Of a stretch of 64,000 nt of DNA, positions 9,702-17,861 are shown in pieces. The number at the start of each line of letters is the position of its first letter. Position 1 is the stretch's first letter. The position numbers were made by a program, and so were the translations under genes. The notes under the pieces were generated by a model. That model was given only the letters and a program-made list of their open reading frames with translations, did no database searches and was not told the origin of the DNA. The stretch covers positions 372,001 to 436,000 of the forward strand of contig DPRR01000006.1 of the NCBI GenBank assembly GCA_003538625.1, given 5' to 3'. Origin of the DNA: Ignavibacteriales bacterium (GTDB lineage: Bacteria > Bacteroidota > Ignavibacteria > Ignavibacteriales > Ignavibacteriaceae).

Positions 9702-10700
9702 TTAATTCTCCTTTAATAATTTTCTTGAAGTATAATATTTATTTATCAAAATAATTAATGCTGCAAATAACAGTGTCAAACAAAAAAAGATCAAAACATA
9801 AGATGAAAGTTCACCTGAATTTACAGACGCATCTGATTTTATCAATTCTTCATCACCAATTATATGATAAAGTGAAACTGCTGAAAAGTTATTCAAAAAA
9901 TGTAAGATCATCGGAATAACAAGAGTTTTACTTTTAAATGCTGCAAATCCGAAAAAAGCACCAAGAATAAAAAGCGGAATAAATCCATAAGGATTAAAAT
10001 GATAGAGACTGAAAAATAAAGCTGTTATTAATGCACCAACGTATTTTTTGTATCTCAGCTCAAAACTTCTTTGAATGAATCCTCGGAACATTGTTTCTTC
10101 AGATATTGCAGGTACGATAGCAACTACAAGTACAACAAGTATGAACTCGAATATATTGGATGCAGACAGAAGATTGCTATAAGTTTTTTCAACCATTTCA
10201 TTTAATGAATCAAAAAAACTTTTTAAAGAGTTTACAAAAGAATAATTTTTTGCCCATATTTCTAAATAATAATTTTGAATGTAAAGGTAACTTTGTAATA
10301 GCGGAGTCAGGATTACGATTCCGATTATAAACAAGCTTAACTCTTTCCAATCCGGTTTACGAATCCGGATAATTTTACCAACATCAGAGTAAATCCACTT
10401 TGCAAACAAGAGTGCGGGAAGTAAGATAAATAAAATCTGTCCTGCCATTGTCATCAAGCGAAGATCGTTAACAGGAATCGATTCGAGATTCATTCCAAAA
10501 ATTAAGATTGTAAGTAACGCACCTATAATTTGGTAAAGAAAAAATCCGCCTGCCAAACCTAAAAACGCTGCCGCAACAGGTGTAATTTTAAATTCCAGAT
10601 CGTTATCAGGATCATAATCCGGATCAATTTCCTTTTTAAGGATTAAATGTTCTGACTCTTCAGTTTCTTTGATTTGATTATCGTCTTTAAAGTCGTTCAT
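9702..10700 (-). CDS. CPBP-family intramembrane metalloprotease
   Basis: Polytopic membrane protein of 332 residues in the CPBP (Rce1/Abi-like) family of intramembrane proteases. The three conserved motifs are present: E-E-x-x-x-R at residues 201-206, F-x-x-x-H ending at His234, and the C-terminal His267 with following Asn residues. A ~35-residue acidic cytoplasmic N-terminus precedes the first helix. The natural substrate is unknown; bacterial relatives act in bacteriocin immunity or protein maturation. It is the first gene of the minus-strand run CPBP-DUF2007-cdsA-rimO-GWxTD and is divergent from the ammonia-lyase gene. Confidence 0.88.
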   Translation of the reverse strand: MNDFKDDNQIKETEESEHLILKKEIDPDYDPDNDLEFKITPVAAAFLGLAGGFFLYQIIGALLTILIFGMNLESIPVNDLRLMTMAGQILFILLPALLFAKWIYSDVGKIIRIRKPDWKELSLFIIGIVILTPLLQSYLYIQNYYLEIWAKNYSFVNSLKSFFDSLNEMVEKTYSNLLSASNIFEFILVVLVVAIVPAISEETMFRGFIQRSFELRYKKYVGALITALFFSLYHFNPYGFIPLFILGAFFGFAAFKSKTLVIPMILHFLNNFSAVSLYHIIGDEELIKSDASVNSGELSSYVLIFFCLTLLFAALIILINKYYTSRKLLKEN

Positions 10701-10833
10701 TAAAATTAAATATGAGTTGAATAATTATAACTAAAATTACTGATATAAGAAGTGACACTCAAATTTAAATAGTTGATCAAAACGGACAATCATTTGTAAT
10801 CGATTAATCTTCCATTTTCTCCAATCTTATTCC

Positions 10834-10841
10834 TAAATTTG
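10834..10841 (+). promoter_or_regulatory. Bacteroidota-type -7 box upstream of the ammonia-lyase
   Basis: TAAATTTG matches the TAnnTTTG -7 element of Bacteroidota-type housekeeping promoters and is followed by GCA, as in the metK and sigma-54-activator promoters. It ends 31 bases before the ATG at 10873. The -33 TTTG is poor here. Assigned by pattern only. Confidence 0.5.
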
Positions 10842-10872
10842 GCAATCAAATATTTCTTCACTCGGAGGAGCA

Positions 10873-12396
10873 ATGTCAATTATTCTGGATGGATCAAATC
10901 TCACAGTTGAAAAATTGGTTAAAATAGCCCGTAATAAAGAAAAAGTAGAACTTAGCAGCGACGCACTACAGCGCATTAAAACCTGCCGAGCTATGCTCGA
11001 AGAGAAAATACAAGCTCATGAAATTATGTACGGAGTTAACACCGGCATCGGCGAATTTTCTGAAGTTGTGCTTAATGATGATCAAGTAAAAGATTTTCAA
11101 AAATATCTAATCTATAATCACTCGGCTGGGATTGGTGACCCAATGCCGATTGAACATGTTCGCGGTGCAATTGCAGGAAGAATAAATGTTCACGCTCATG
11201 GTAATTCCGGCTGCAGACCTGAAATTACTTTAACGCTTGTGGAGATGATAAATAAAGATTGTATTCCTGTTGTGTGTGAAAAAGGTTCTGTTGGTGCTTG
11301 CGGTGATTTAGCTCCAATGGCACAAATTGCACTCTTGTTGATGGGAGAGGGAGAAGCATTTTACAAAGGAGAAAGACTTCACGGGAATGTTGCATTTGAA
11401 AAAGCTGAAATTAAAATCCCAGGATTACAGGCGCGCGATGGACTTGCAACAATAAACGGATCAAATTTTATAACAGCCATAAGCGCACTTCAATTATATG
11501 ATATTAACCGCTGGTTAAAGCAAGCTGAAGTTGCGGCGGCAATGTCACTTGAAGCGCTGCAGGCAAATATGAAACCTTACGATGTTCGTCTTCATAAGAT
11601 TCGTGGATTTGCCGGTGCAGTTCGCAGTTCTCAATCAATAAAAAAATGTGTTGAAGGAAGTGATCTTCTTACAGGAAAAATAAAACAAAAAGTTCAGGAT
11701 GCATATTCAATGCGTTCAACTCCGCAAGTTATCGGTGCAGCACACGATGCAGTTGCTTATGCAAAAACACAAATTGAAATAGAACTAAACGGGGTTGGCG
11801 ATAACCCAATTTTTATTCCTGAAGATAAATTAACTTTGACTGGTGCAAATTTTCAGGGAACACCGGTTTCACTTCCGATGGATATGATTAGTGCTGCCGT
11901 AACTATGGTCAGCGTTCTTTCTGAACGCAGAATGAACAGATTAAATAATCCTGCGCTAAGCGTTGGCTTACCAGCTTTCTTAACTAAAGGAGCCGGAATG
12001 TTTTCGGGTTTGATGTTGAGTCAATATACCGCAGATACACTTATTGTAGAACAAAGAATTTTATCTGCACCAGCATCAGTACAATCAATTCCCGCTGCTG
12101 CAGATCAGGAAGATTTTGTTTCGATGGGAATGAATACTGCTCTTAAGAATCAGCAAATTTTGGATAATGCTTACGGTATATTGGGCATAGAATTTATGGC
12201 CGCCGCACAAGCACTTGATTTTCGTGAACATATTCCGGGAAAAGGAGTGACAAAAGCAAAAGAAGTTATTCGTAAGCACGTTGAATTTCTGGATATTGAT
12301 CGTCCGCTGTATGCTGATCACAACAAGATGAAAGCACTTGTAAAATCCTGCGAGATACTTGAAGAAGTTGAAAAAACGGTTGGAAGTTTAGAATAA
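10873..12396 (+). CDS. Aromatic amino acid/histidine ammonia-lyase with Ala-Cys-Gly cofactor triad
   Basis: MIO-dependent ammonia-lyase, 507 residues. Numbering matches the Pseudomonas histidine ammonia-lyase closely: catalytic Tyr53 in Y-G-V-N-T-G, His83 in Y-N-H-S-A-G, and the cofactor loop G-S-V-G-A-C-G-D-L-A-P at 138-148. The usual Ala-Ser-Gly that cyclises into the MIO electrophile is Ala142-Cys143-Gly144. A histidine-lyase S143C mutant is known to form active cofactor, so activity is plausible. His83 favours histidine or a polar substrate, but the C-terminal motif is D-Q-E-D-F-V rather than N-Q-E-D-H. No urocanase or other hut gene is near. A strong GGAGGAG site precedes the ATG. A second, canonical lyase is at 59169-60734. 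Confidence 0.88.
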   Translation: MSIILDGSNLTVEKLVKIARNKEKVELSSDALQRIKTCRAMLEEKIQAHEIMYGVNTGIGEFSEVVLNDDQVKDFQKYLIYNHSAGIGDPMPIEHVRGAIAGRINVHAHGNSGCRPEITLTLVEMINKDCIPVVCEKGSVGACGDLAPMAQIALLLMGEGEAFYKGERLHGNVAFEKAEIKIPGLQARDGLATINGSNFITAISALQLYDINRWLKQAEVAAAMSLEALQANMKPYDVRLHKIRGFAGAVRSSQSIKKCVEGSDLLTGKIKQKVQDAYSMRSTPQVIGAAHDAVAYAKTQIEIELNGVGDNPIFIPEDKLTLTGANFQGTPVSLPMDMISAAVTMVSVLSERRMNRLNNPALSVGLPAFLTKGAGMFSGLMLSQYTADTLIVEQRILSAPASVQSIPAAADQEDFVSMGMNTALKNQQILDNAYGILGIEFMAAAQALDFREHIPGKGVTKAKEVIRKHVEFLDIDRPLYADHNKMKALVKSCEILEEVEKTVGSLE

Positions 12397-12403
12397 AGGA
12401 ATA

Positions 12404-12482
12404 GAACGCGGATTACACAGATTACGCGGGTCTGCGCAGATCAGATCCGTGAAAATCAGTATAATCAGCGTCATCCGTGTTC
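12404..12482. repeat. Dispersed CGCGGATTACAC-type intergenic repeat, copy 1
   Basis: About 79 bases beginning GAACGCGGATTACACAGATT and ending ATCCGTGTTC, immediately after the ammonia-lyase stop. The two ends are partly inverted copies of each other. A shorter diverged copy in the opposite orientation lies at 31043-31092. This type of GATTACACGGATT-rich element recurs in intergenic spaces of several bacterial phyla. It may act as a hairpin or end-of-transcript element; function unknown. Confidence 0.7.
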
Positions 12483-12578
12483 AATTCTGGCTAAAATATT
12501 TTACGATTAAAATTAAATTAAAACAATATTTGATTAAAAAGTGATCATTAACTAAGTTTGAACTAAAAGGATTGGGCA

Positions 12579-12803
12579 ATGAAAATAATACCTATTAAAG
12601 TAGAAGATGGGATTTTAAAAGTTCCTGATAACTTCGTTATGTCTCCCGAGAGTCAACTTTCCATTTTATTAATCCAAAAAGGTGAAGTTGATACATCTTT
12701 ATTAGAAGGCAATAATAGTTTTTCGTTTTTGTATGATGAGCCTGATTTGTATAGTGACATTGACATAGTAGCCGATCGCAAAAACGAAAAGTATTCAGAA
12801 TAA
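12579..12803 (+). CDS. Putative antitoxin partner of the MazF/PemK-like toxin
   Basis: 74-residue protein directly before a PemK-type toxin gene, sharing one base with it (TAATG). The N-terminal ~35 residues (V-E-D-G-I-L-K-V-P-D and a hydrophobic strand) look like a small DNA-binding beta fold of the AbrB/VapB sort. The C-terminal half is acidic and probably disordered (Y-D-E-P-D-L-Y-S-D-I-D), as expected for a toxin-wrapping tail. The antitoxin role is inferred from position, size and layout; the sequence alone would not prove it. Confidence 0.6.
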   Translation: MKIIPIKVEDGILKVPDNFVMSPESQLSILLIQKGEVDTSLLEGNNSFSFLYDEPDLYSDIDIVADRKNEKYSE

Positions 12804-13144
12804 TGTTTGAACCTGGTGAAATTGTTATAGCTAAATTTCCCTTTTCATCTTTGGAGAGTACAAAGCGAAGACCATGTTTAGTTTTGGCTAAAGGTGATCT
12901 TGAAATTGATTTAATAGTAGCTTTTATCACCTCAACCAAAGTTCCCACTAATTATAAATACTCAATTAAAATTTCTCCTCTAGAAAAGGAATTTTTAACT
13001 ACTGGATTGAAAGTCGAATCCTATATCAGAATTGATAAAATTGCAACTCTACATGAAAGTATAATTAGTGGCGCAATAGGAAAAATTACTCCTCAAATAA
13101 GAAACGAATTAAACAACAAATTAAAATTATTATTCAATTTATAA
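12803..13144 (+). CDS. Type II toxin, PemK/MazF family
   Basis: Probable endoribonuclease toxin of 113 residues. It has the PemK/MazF beginning G-E-I-V-I-A-K-F-P-F, the R-R-P-C-L-V-L strand, the A-F-I-T-S-T-K-V segment holding the conserved Ser/Thr, and a late I-R-I-D-K-I-A-T-L strand. Such toxins cleave mRNA at short motifs and are neutralised by the cognate antitoxin, here the preceding gene. Both its start and its stop overlap neighbouring genes by one base, so the toxin and the downstream rmuC are translated as a coupled unit. Confidence 0.85.
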   Translation: MFEPGEIVIAKFPFSSLESTKRRPCLVLAKGDLEIDLIVAFITSTKVPTNYKYSIKISPLEKEFLTTGLKVESYIRIDKIATLHESIISGAIGKITPQIRNELNNKLKLLFNL

Positions 13145-14499
13145 TGGAAATAATATATCTCATCATCGGTTTGGTAATCGGATTTGTAATTGCTTACTTC
13201 TTTTTGAAGAGCAAGAAAACAATTTCAATTGAGGAAGCAAATAAACTAAGCGAACAAATAAACTCATTAAAAGTGGAAGCAGGAAGTTTCAGTAAGCATA
13301 TCAAACTTCTTGAAGAAGATAAACTTTCGCTTCTATCAGAATTGAAAAGTGAAAGAGAAAAATCTGAAAAACTTACATCTGAAAATTCATCATTAAGATC
13401 TGATCACACAAATCTTCAAGAAAAATTGTCTGAGCAAAAATCTGAAGTTGAAAAGTTACAGGAAAAATTCACCAAAGAATTTGAAAATCTTGCAAACAAA
13501 ATTTTTGAAGAAAAAGGGAACAGGTTTACAGAACAGAACAAAGAGAAGTTAAATGAGATTATAAATCCACTAAGAGAACAAATCAATAAGTTTGAACAGA
13601 AAGTTGAGGAAACAAATAAAGAGAGTATTAAAGGTCATGCTTCCTTAAAAGAGCAACTTTCAAATTTGAAAGATTTAAATCAACAAATGAGTTTAGATGC
13701 ACAGAATTTGGTTAAAGCTTTAAAAGGTGACGCAAAGATTCAGGGCGATTGGGGAGAAATTCAACTAGAGCTAATACTTGAAAAGTCAGGTTTAAGAAAA
13801 GGGATTGAGTATACAATACAAGATTCAATAACAACAGATGAGGGTAGAAAAAGAACAGATGTAATAGTTCATTTACCTGAGAACAAAAAAATTATAATTG
13901 ATTCTAAAGTTTCTTTACCGAGTTATACTAGAATCGTGTCTGCTGAAGATGAAAAGGAACAAATTATTCATATTAAGTCCTTAGTTGAATCAGTAAGAAA
14001 ACATCTTAAAAGTCTAAGCGAAAGAAGATACCAAGAATTATTTGATGAAAAATCTCTTGATTTTGTTTTAATGTTTATCCCCATAGAACCAGCATTTTTA
14101 TTGGCAATTCAATATGGTGATAATTTGTATGTTGAAGCATATGATAAAAATATTATTATTGTTTCACCAACAACATTATTGGCTACTCTTCGCACTATTG
14201 CCAATATATGGAAACAAGAATATCAAAATAAAAATGTTTTAGATATAGCTAAGCAAGCTGGAGCGTTATATGATAAGTTTGTGAACTTTTATAACGATCT
14301 TGTCGATGTAGGCAAAAAATTAGAATCAGCTAAAGATTCTTATGAAAATGCAATGAAAAAAATTCACGATGGTAAAGGTAACTTGATTTCAGGTGTTGAG
14401 AAAATGAAGCAACTTGGTGCTAAAGCTAGCAAATCGTTACCTCCAGCCGCATTAAATCGTGCGGATATTGATGATGAAAATAATTTTCTGGATAACTGA
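13144..14499 (+). CDS. rmuC: DNA recombination protein RmuC
   Basis: RmuC-family protein of 451 residues. Residues 1-22 form a single membrane anchor, residues ~25-130 a long charged coiled coil, and residues ~195-400 the RmuC nuclease-like domain with the G-D-W-G-E-I-Q-L-E block, the D-V-I-V-H-L-P-E strand and I-I-I-D-S-K-V-S. In Escherichia coli rmuC limits inversions at short inverted repeats, which matters because this window carries an apparently inverted palindromic core (49920-49972 versus 51892-51944). The ATG overlaps the toxin stop (TAATG) and the stop overlaps the next gene (TGATG). Confidence 0.93.
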   Translation: MEIIYLIIGLVIGFVIAYFFLKSKKTISIEEANKLSEQINSLKVEAGSFSKHIKLLEEDKLSLLSELKSEREKSEKLTSENSSLRSDHTNLQEKLSEQKSEVEKLQEKFTKEFENLANKIFEEKGNRFTEQNKEKLNEIINPLREQINKFEQKVEETNKESIKGHASLKEQLSNLKDLNQQMSLDAQNLVKALKGDAKIQGDWGEIQLELILEKSGLRKGIEYTIQDSITTDEGRKRTDVIVHLPENKKIIIDSKVSLPSYTRIVSAEDEKEQIIHIKSLVESVRKHLKSLSERRYQELFDEKSLDFVLMFIPIEPAFLLAIQYGDNLYVEAYDKNIIIVSPTTLLATLRTIANIWKQEYQNKNVLDIAKQAGALYDKFVNFYNDLVDVGKKLESAKDSYENAMKKIHDGKGNLISGVEKMKQLGAKASKSLPPAALNRADIDDENNFLDN

Positions 14500-14930
14500 T
14501 GATTGTAAGACCACCACAAACTGCTGAAGAATTTGAACGATACAGAGATTTGAGATGGAGAATTCTGCGCGCACAGTGGAATCAACCAAGAGGAAGTGAA
14601 GTTGATGAACTTGAGTCTAAAGCATTTCCAATTATGGTTTGTGAAGTTGATGGAATTCCAATTGGAGTTGGGCGAGTTCATTTCAACTCTGATACAGAAG
14701 CACAAATCCGTTCTATGGCTGTTGAAGAAGATTGGAGAGGAAAAGGAATTGGATCAATGGTCGTCAAAGAATTAGAAAAAATTGCAATTGAAAAAGGTGC
14801 AAAGAAAATAGTTCTGCATGCTCGAGATAATGCAGTTAAGTTTTACGAAAGAAATGGTTATAATGTTGTTAAATCTTCACACACTTTGTTTGGAAGCATT
14901 CCGCATTACTTAATGGAAAAAGTAATCTGA
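14499..14930 (+). CDS. GNAT-family N-acetyltransferase
   Basis: 143-residue acetyltransferase. The acetyl-CoA pyrophosphate loop R-G-K-G-I-G is at residues 80-85, followed by the long helix and an F-Y-E-R-N-G-Y motif near residue 120 typical of the fold. The substrate cannot be read from sequence. The ATG overlaps the rmuC stop (TGATG), making it the last gene of the antitoxin-toxin-rmuC-GNAT run. It converges on tRNA-Ala. Confidence 0.88.
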   Translation: MIVRPPQTAEEFERYRDLRWRILRAQWNQPRGSEVDELESKAFPIMVCEVDGIPIGVGRVHFNSDTEAQIRSMAVEEDWRGKGIGSMVVKELEKIAIEKGAKKIVLHARDNAVKFYERNGYNVVKSSHTLFGSIPHYLMEKVI

Positions 14931-14937
14931 TAATTTG

Positions 14938-15010
14938 TGGAGCTGATCGGGATCGAACCGACGACCTGTTCGTTGCGAACGAACCGCTCTCCCAACTGAG
15001 CTACAGCCCC
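14938..15010 (-). tRNA. tRNA-Ala (anticodon CGC)
   Basis: On the minus strand, 73 bases fold as a complete cloverleaf: acceptor GGGGCTG/CAGCTCC with discriminator A, D arm GCTC/GAGC, anticodon stem GTTCG/CGAAC with loop TTCGCAA, variable AGGTC, and T arm GTCGG/CCGAT with loop TTCGATC. The loop gives anticodon CGC, which reads GCG (Ala). The third acceptor pair is G3-U70, the defining identity element of alanine tRNAs. The 3' CCA is not encoded. It starts 6 bases after the EVE gene stop, so the two may share a transcript. Confidence 0.96.
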
Positions 15011-15016
15011 AGGATT

Positions 15017-15484
15017 TTAATTTCCCATCTTCATTATCTCATCAAATTCTTCTTTTGTCACGGGCATAACCGATAATCTGTTTCCGCGTGCAATCAATTT
15101 CATATTCTTAAGTGTTGGATTTGATTTAATCTCATCAAGTGTAACAGGAGTTTTAAACTCCCTAACAAACTTTATATCAACCATTATCCAGGTTGGATTT
15201 TTAGGATCAGCCTTTGGATCATAATGATCGTTATCAGGATCAAATTGTGTATGATCCGGATAACCTTCTTTTACAACTTCACATACTCCCATTACCGCTA
15301 GTGGCTCTGAGTTGCTGTGATAAAACAAAACCTGATCTCCTTTATTCATTTCATCGCGTAAGTAATTTCTTGCCTGGTAGTTTCTAACTCCATCCCAAAA
15401 TGTTGTTTGGTTTTTGCTTTTCTTCAGCTCATCAAAAGAAAAGGCATCTGGTTCGGATTTTATTAGCCAATATTTTAAAGACAT
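15017..15484 (-). CDS. EVE domain-containing protein
   Basis: 155-residue single-domain EVE protein (PUA-related fold, thymocyte nuclear protein 1 type). It begins with the typical Y-W-L-I-K-S-E-P-D-A-F-S-F, followed by W-D-G-V-R-N-Y-Q-A-R-N, G-D-Q-V-L-F-Y-H-S-N and, near residue 100, W-I-M-V-D-I. EVE domains bind modified cytosines or other modified bases in DNA or RNA; a specific role here is unknown. The gene sits just upstream of tRNA-Ala on the same strand. Confidence 0.93.
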   Translation of the reverse strand: MSLKYWLIKSEPDAFSFDELKKSKNQTTFWDGVRNYQARNYLRDEMNKGDQVLFYHSNSEPLAVMGVCEVVKEGYPDHTQFDPDNDHYDPKADPKNPTWIMVDIKFVREFKTPVTLDEIKSNPTLKNMKLIARGNRLSVMPVTKEEFDEIMKMGN

Positions 15485-15708
15485 TTAATTTCTTTCAACT
15501 ATCTGTTTTGTGTGTTACAAACTATTATTATTTCTATTCCAAATCTAAAATATATTTTAAACATTTTCTTGTTATTAAAATATTTTCTGAATAATTTGCA
15601 AATAATGTCTTACAGCTAAGTTGGGTCATTTATATAACCTTAAGAAATGTTGCAATTATTTATTGAATATTAAACAATATTTTATATTAACTATTTCCGG
15701 AGGTTCAT

Positions 15709-17787
15709 ATGTTTCAAAGTATTTTTACAAAAATTTTCTTTTTTATCTCATTTATCTCTACGTCTTTCTTGATTGCTCAATCTGGTTCAGTTGAATTGAA
15801 AGATGGCAGCGGCGTTTTTATAAGTTCGCATTCAAGCATACAGGAAGCTTATAATGCTATTCCTGCTGCAGTAACGCAGGCTTATATAATTGAAATTTTA
15901 ACTGCCTACGATGGTGCAAATGAAACCTATCCAATAGCTTTTTCATTAAAATCTGGCACATCTGAAATTAACTCAATAACTTTGCGACCTGCAGCAGGCA
16001 ATACAGGAGAAATTATCTCAGCTGCTGCAAGCGGTCAGCCGATATTACTTTTGGATGATGCAGATTATGTAATAATTGATGGGCGACCCGGAGGCATTGG
16101 AACAGTTGCTGATCTGGCATTCGAAAATCTTGGAACTACAAGCGGTTCTTATACTTTTCGATTTTTGAATGGAGCTACTAATAATGCAATAAGTTATTGT
16201 ATAATAAAAAACAACACGATGAATGTAGCAGGTCCAAGAGCAATTGAAATTGGTACTTCCTTATCCAATCCAACGGGTAACTCAGATAATATAATATCAA
16301 ATAATGAAATAATTGGCGGACGTTCTTGCATAGGCTTAGCCGGTACGGCTGCAAATCCAAATCTTAACATTCAGATTGTAAATAATAAAATATCGAACTT
16401 TGGATATGCAGGTATTTGGGTTTTATCGAGTTCATCGAATATCACAATTGAAGGTAATGAAATTTTTCAAACAATTGGCTTTAACACATTTAATTTTGGA
16501 ATTATAGCTGCAGGATTTACTAATCTGGATATTATTGGTAATAAAATTTATGATATTCAAAATACTGCCTCAACTTCAGTGCGTGGTATGCAAATCACTC
16601 CTGCTGCAGGTGCTACATTAAATGTTGTAAATAACTTTGTCAGTCTGATGTTGGATAACGGAACGAAAACCAATATTTATGGAATTCAAATTTTAGGCGC
16701 TAATGATTTTACTGCTAATATTTATTATAACTCTGTAAGAATCGGGGGCACTCATACAGGTGGAACCGCCGGAACAGTAATTTCTGCCGGCATTTATAAA
16801 GGAAATACAGGTGCGGGTTCGATATATAATCAAAAAAACAATATTGTTCTTAATACCCGTACTGGTGGAACAGCGGGCACTTTTCATACGGGGTTTTATG
16901 TTGGGGCAGTAAATCTGGTTGGTACTTATGATATTGATTATAATGTTTACTATGGTATTGATGCAACTTCATTGCATGGCTGCTGGGGTGGTAATTACTT
17001 TTCTGATATAACACTGTATAAAGCAGCTGCTACACCAAACGAACAGAACACAATATTTAAACCAACTGAATTTGTATCAGTTACAGATTTGCATTTAACC
17101 GGAAATTCTATAAGTGATTCTGATCTTACGGCTTTATCTATCGCATCTATTACTGATGATATCGACGGACAGGTGAGGCATTCTACAACGCCTTACAGAG
17201 GAGCTGATGAGGCAGATTTACCAATTCCTGTTGAGCTTGAATCGGTTGAAGCAAAAGTAAATGGCAACTCTGTTTCTCTAAACTGGATAACTGTAACGGA
17301 ACTAAATAACCGCGGGTTTCAAATTGAACGAAAAAGTAATAACTCAGACTGGATTAAGGTTGGTTTTGTTAATGGGAGCGGAACTTCAACTGAACCAAAA
17401 TCCTATAACTATATAGATCAGAATATTATGCCCGGTATTTATAATTATAGAATTAAGCAAATTGATTTCAATGGATCAATTACTTATTATAATTTAAGTG
17501 AAACAATCGAAATTGGTATACCAGAAGCATTTGATCTTGCACAGAATTATCCGAATCCATTTAATCCTATAACTACAATAAAATATTCCGTTGCTAAACT
17601 TGCTCAGGTTAATATTGTAGTATTCAATAGTATAGGTGAGGAAATCGTAACACTCGTAAACGAAGCTAAGCAGCCCGGAAGTTACTTTGTACAATTTAAT
17701 GCAAGAGATGTTTCAAGTGGAGTGTATTTCTACAAACTAATTGCGGGTGATTTTATCTCCACAAAAAAAATGATACTAATCAAATAG
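15709..17787 (+). CDS. Secreted parallel beta-helix protein with T9SS sorting domain
   Basis: Exported protein of 692 residues with a signal peptide (first ~23 residues). Residues ~95-420 are a right-handed parallel beta-helix: regular turns with N-N-x-I and G-N-x-I steps, as in S-N-I-T-I-E-G-N-E-I. Residues ~505-600 are a fibronectin-like linker (V-E-L-E-S-V-E-A-K ... Y-R-I-K-Q-I-D) shared with three other proteins here, then the sorting domain with QNYPNPFNPITTIKYS and terminal KKMILIK. Beta-helices often bind or cleave polysaccharides but no catalytic residues are identifiable. A strong CGGAGG site precedes the ATG. Confidence 0.87.
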   Translation: MFQSIFTKIFFFISFISTSFLIAQSGSVELKDGSGVFISSHSSIQEAYNAIPAAVTQAYIIEILTAYDGANETYPIAFSLKSGTSEINSITLRPAAGNTGEIISAAASGQPILLLDDADYVIIDGRPGGIGTVADLAFENLGTTSGSYTFRFLNGATNNAISYCIIKNNTMNVAGPRAIEIGTSLSNPTGNSDNIISNNEIIGGRSCIGLAGTAANPNLNIQIVNNKISNFGYAGIWVLSSSSNITIEGNEIFQTIGFNTFNFGIIAAGFTNLDIIGNKIYDIQNTASTSVRGMQITPAAGATLNVVNNFVSLMLDNGTKTNIYGIQILGANDFTANIYYNSVRIGGTHTGGTAGTVISAGIYKGNTGAGSIYNQKNNIVLNTRTGGTAGTFHTGFYVGAVNLVGTYDIDYNVYYGIDATSLHGCWGGNYFSDITLYKAAATPNEQNTIFKPTEFVSVTDLHLTGNSISDSDLTALSIASITDDIDGQVRHSTTPYRGADEADLPIPVELESVEAKVNGNSVSLNWITVTELNNRGFQIERKSNNSDWIKVGFVNGSGTSTEPKSYNYIDQNIMPGIYNYRIKQIDFNGSITYYNLSETIEIGIPEAFDLAQNYPNPFNPITTIKYSVAKLAQVNIVVFNSIGEEIVTLVNEAKQPGSYFVQFNARDVSSGVYFYKLIAGDFISTKKMILIK

Positions 17788-17834
17788 CGGCAAATGTCGT
17801 TATAGTAATTGGTTTCAAAAGTGTATGAATTCAA

Positions 17835-17861
17835 GGCATCATGTTATTCATGATGCCTTTT
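17835..17861. terminator. Bidirectional terminator between convergent genes
   Basis: Perfect 9-bp stem GGCATCATG / CATGATGCC with loop TTATT, then a T run on the plus strand; an A run precedes it, so the minus strand is also served. It sits between the beta-helix gene and the converging membrane glycosyltransferase. One arm and the loop also encode the last codons and the stop of the minus-strand gene. Confidence 0.85.
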
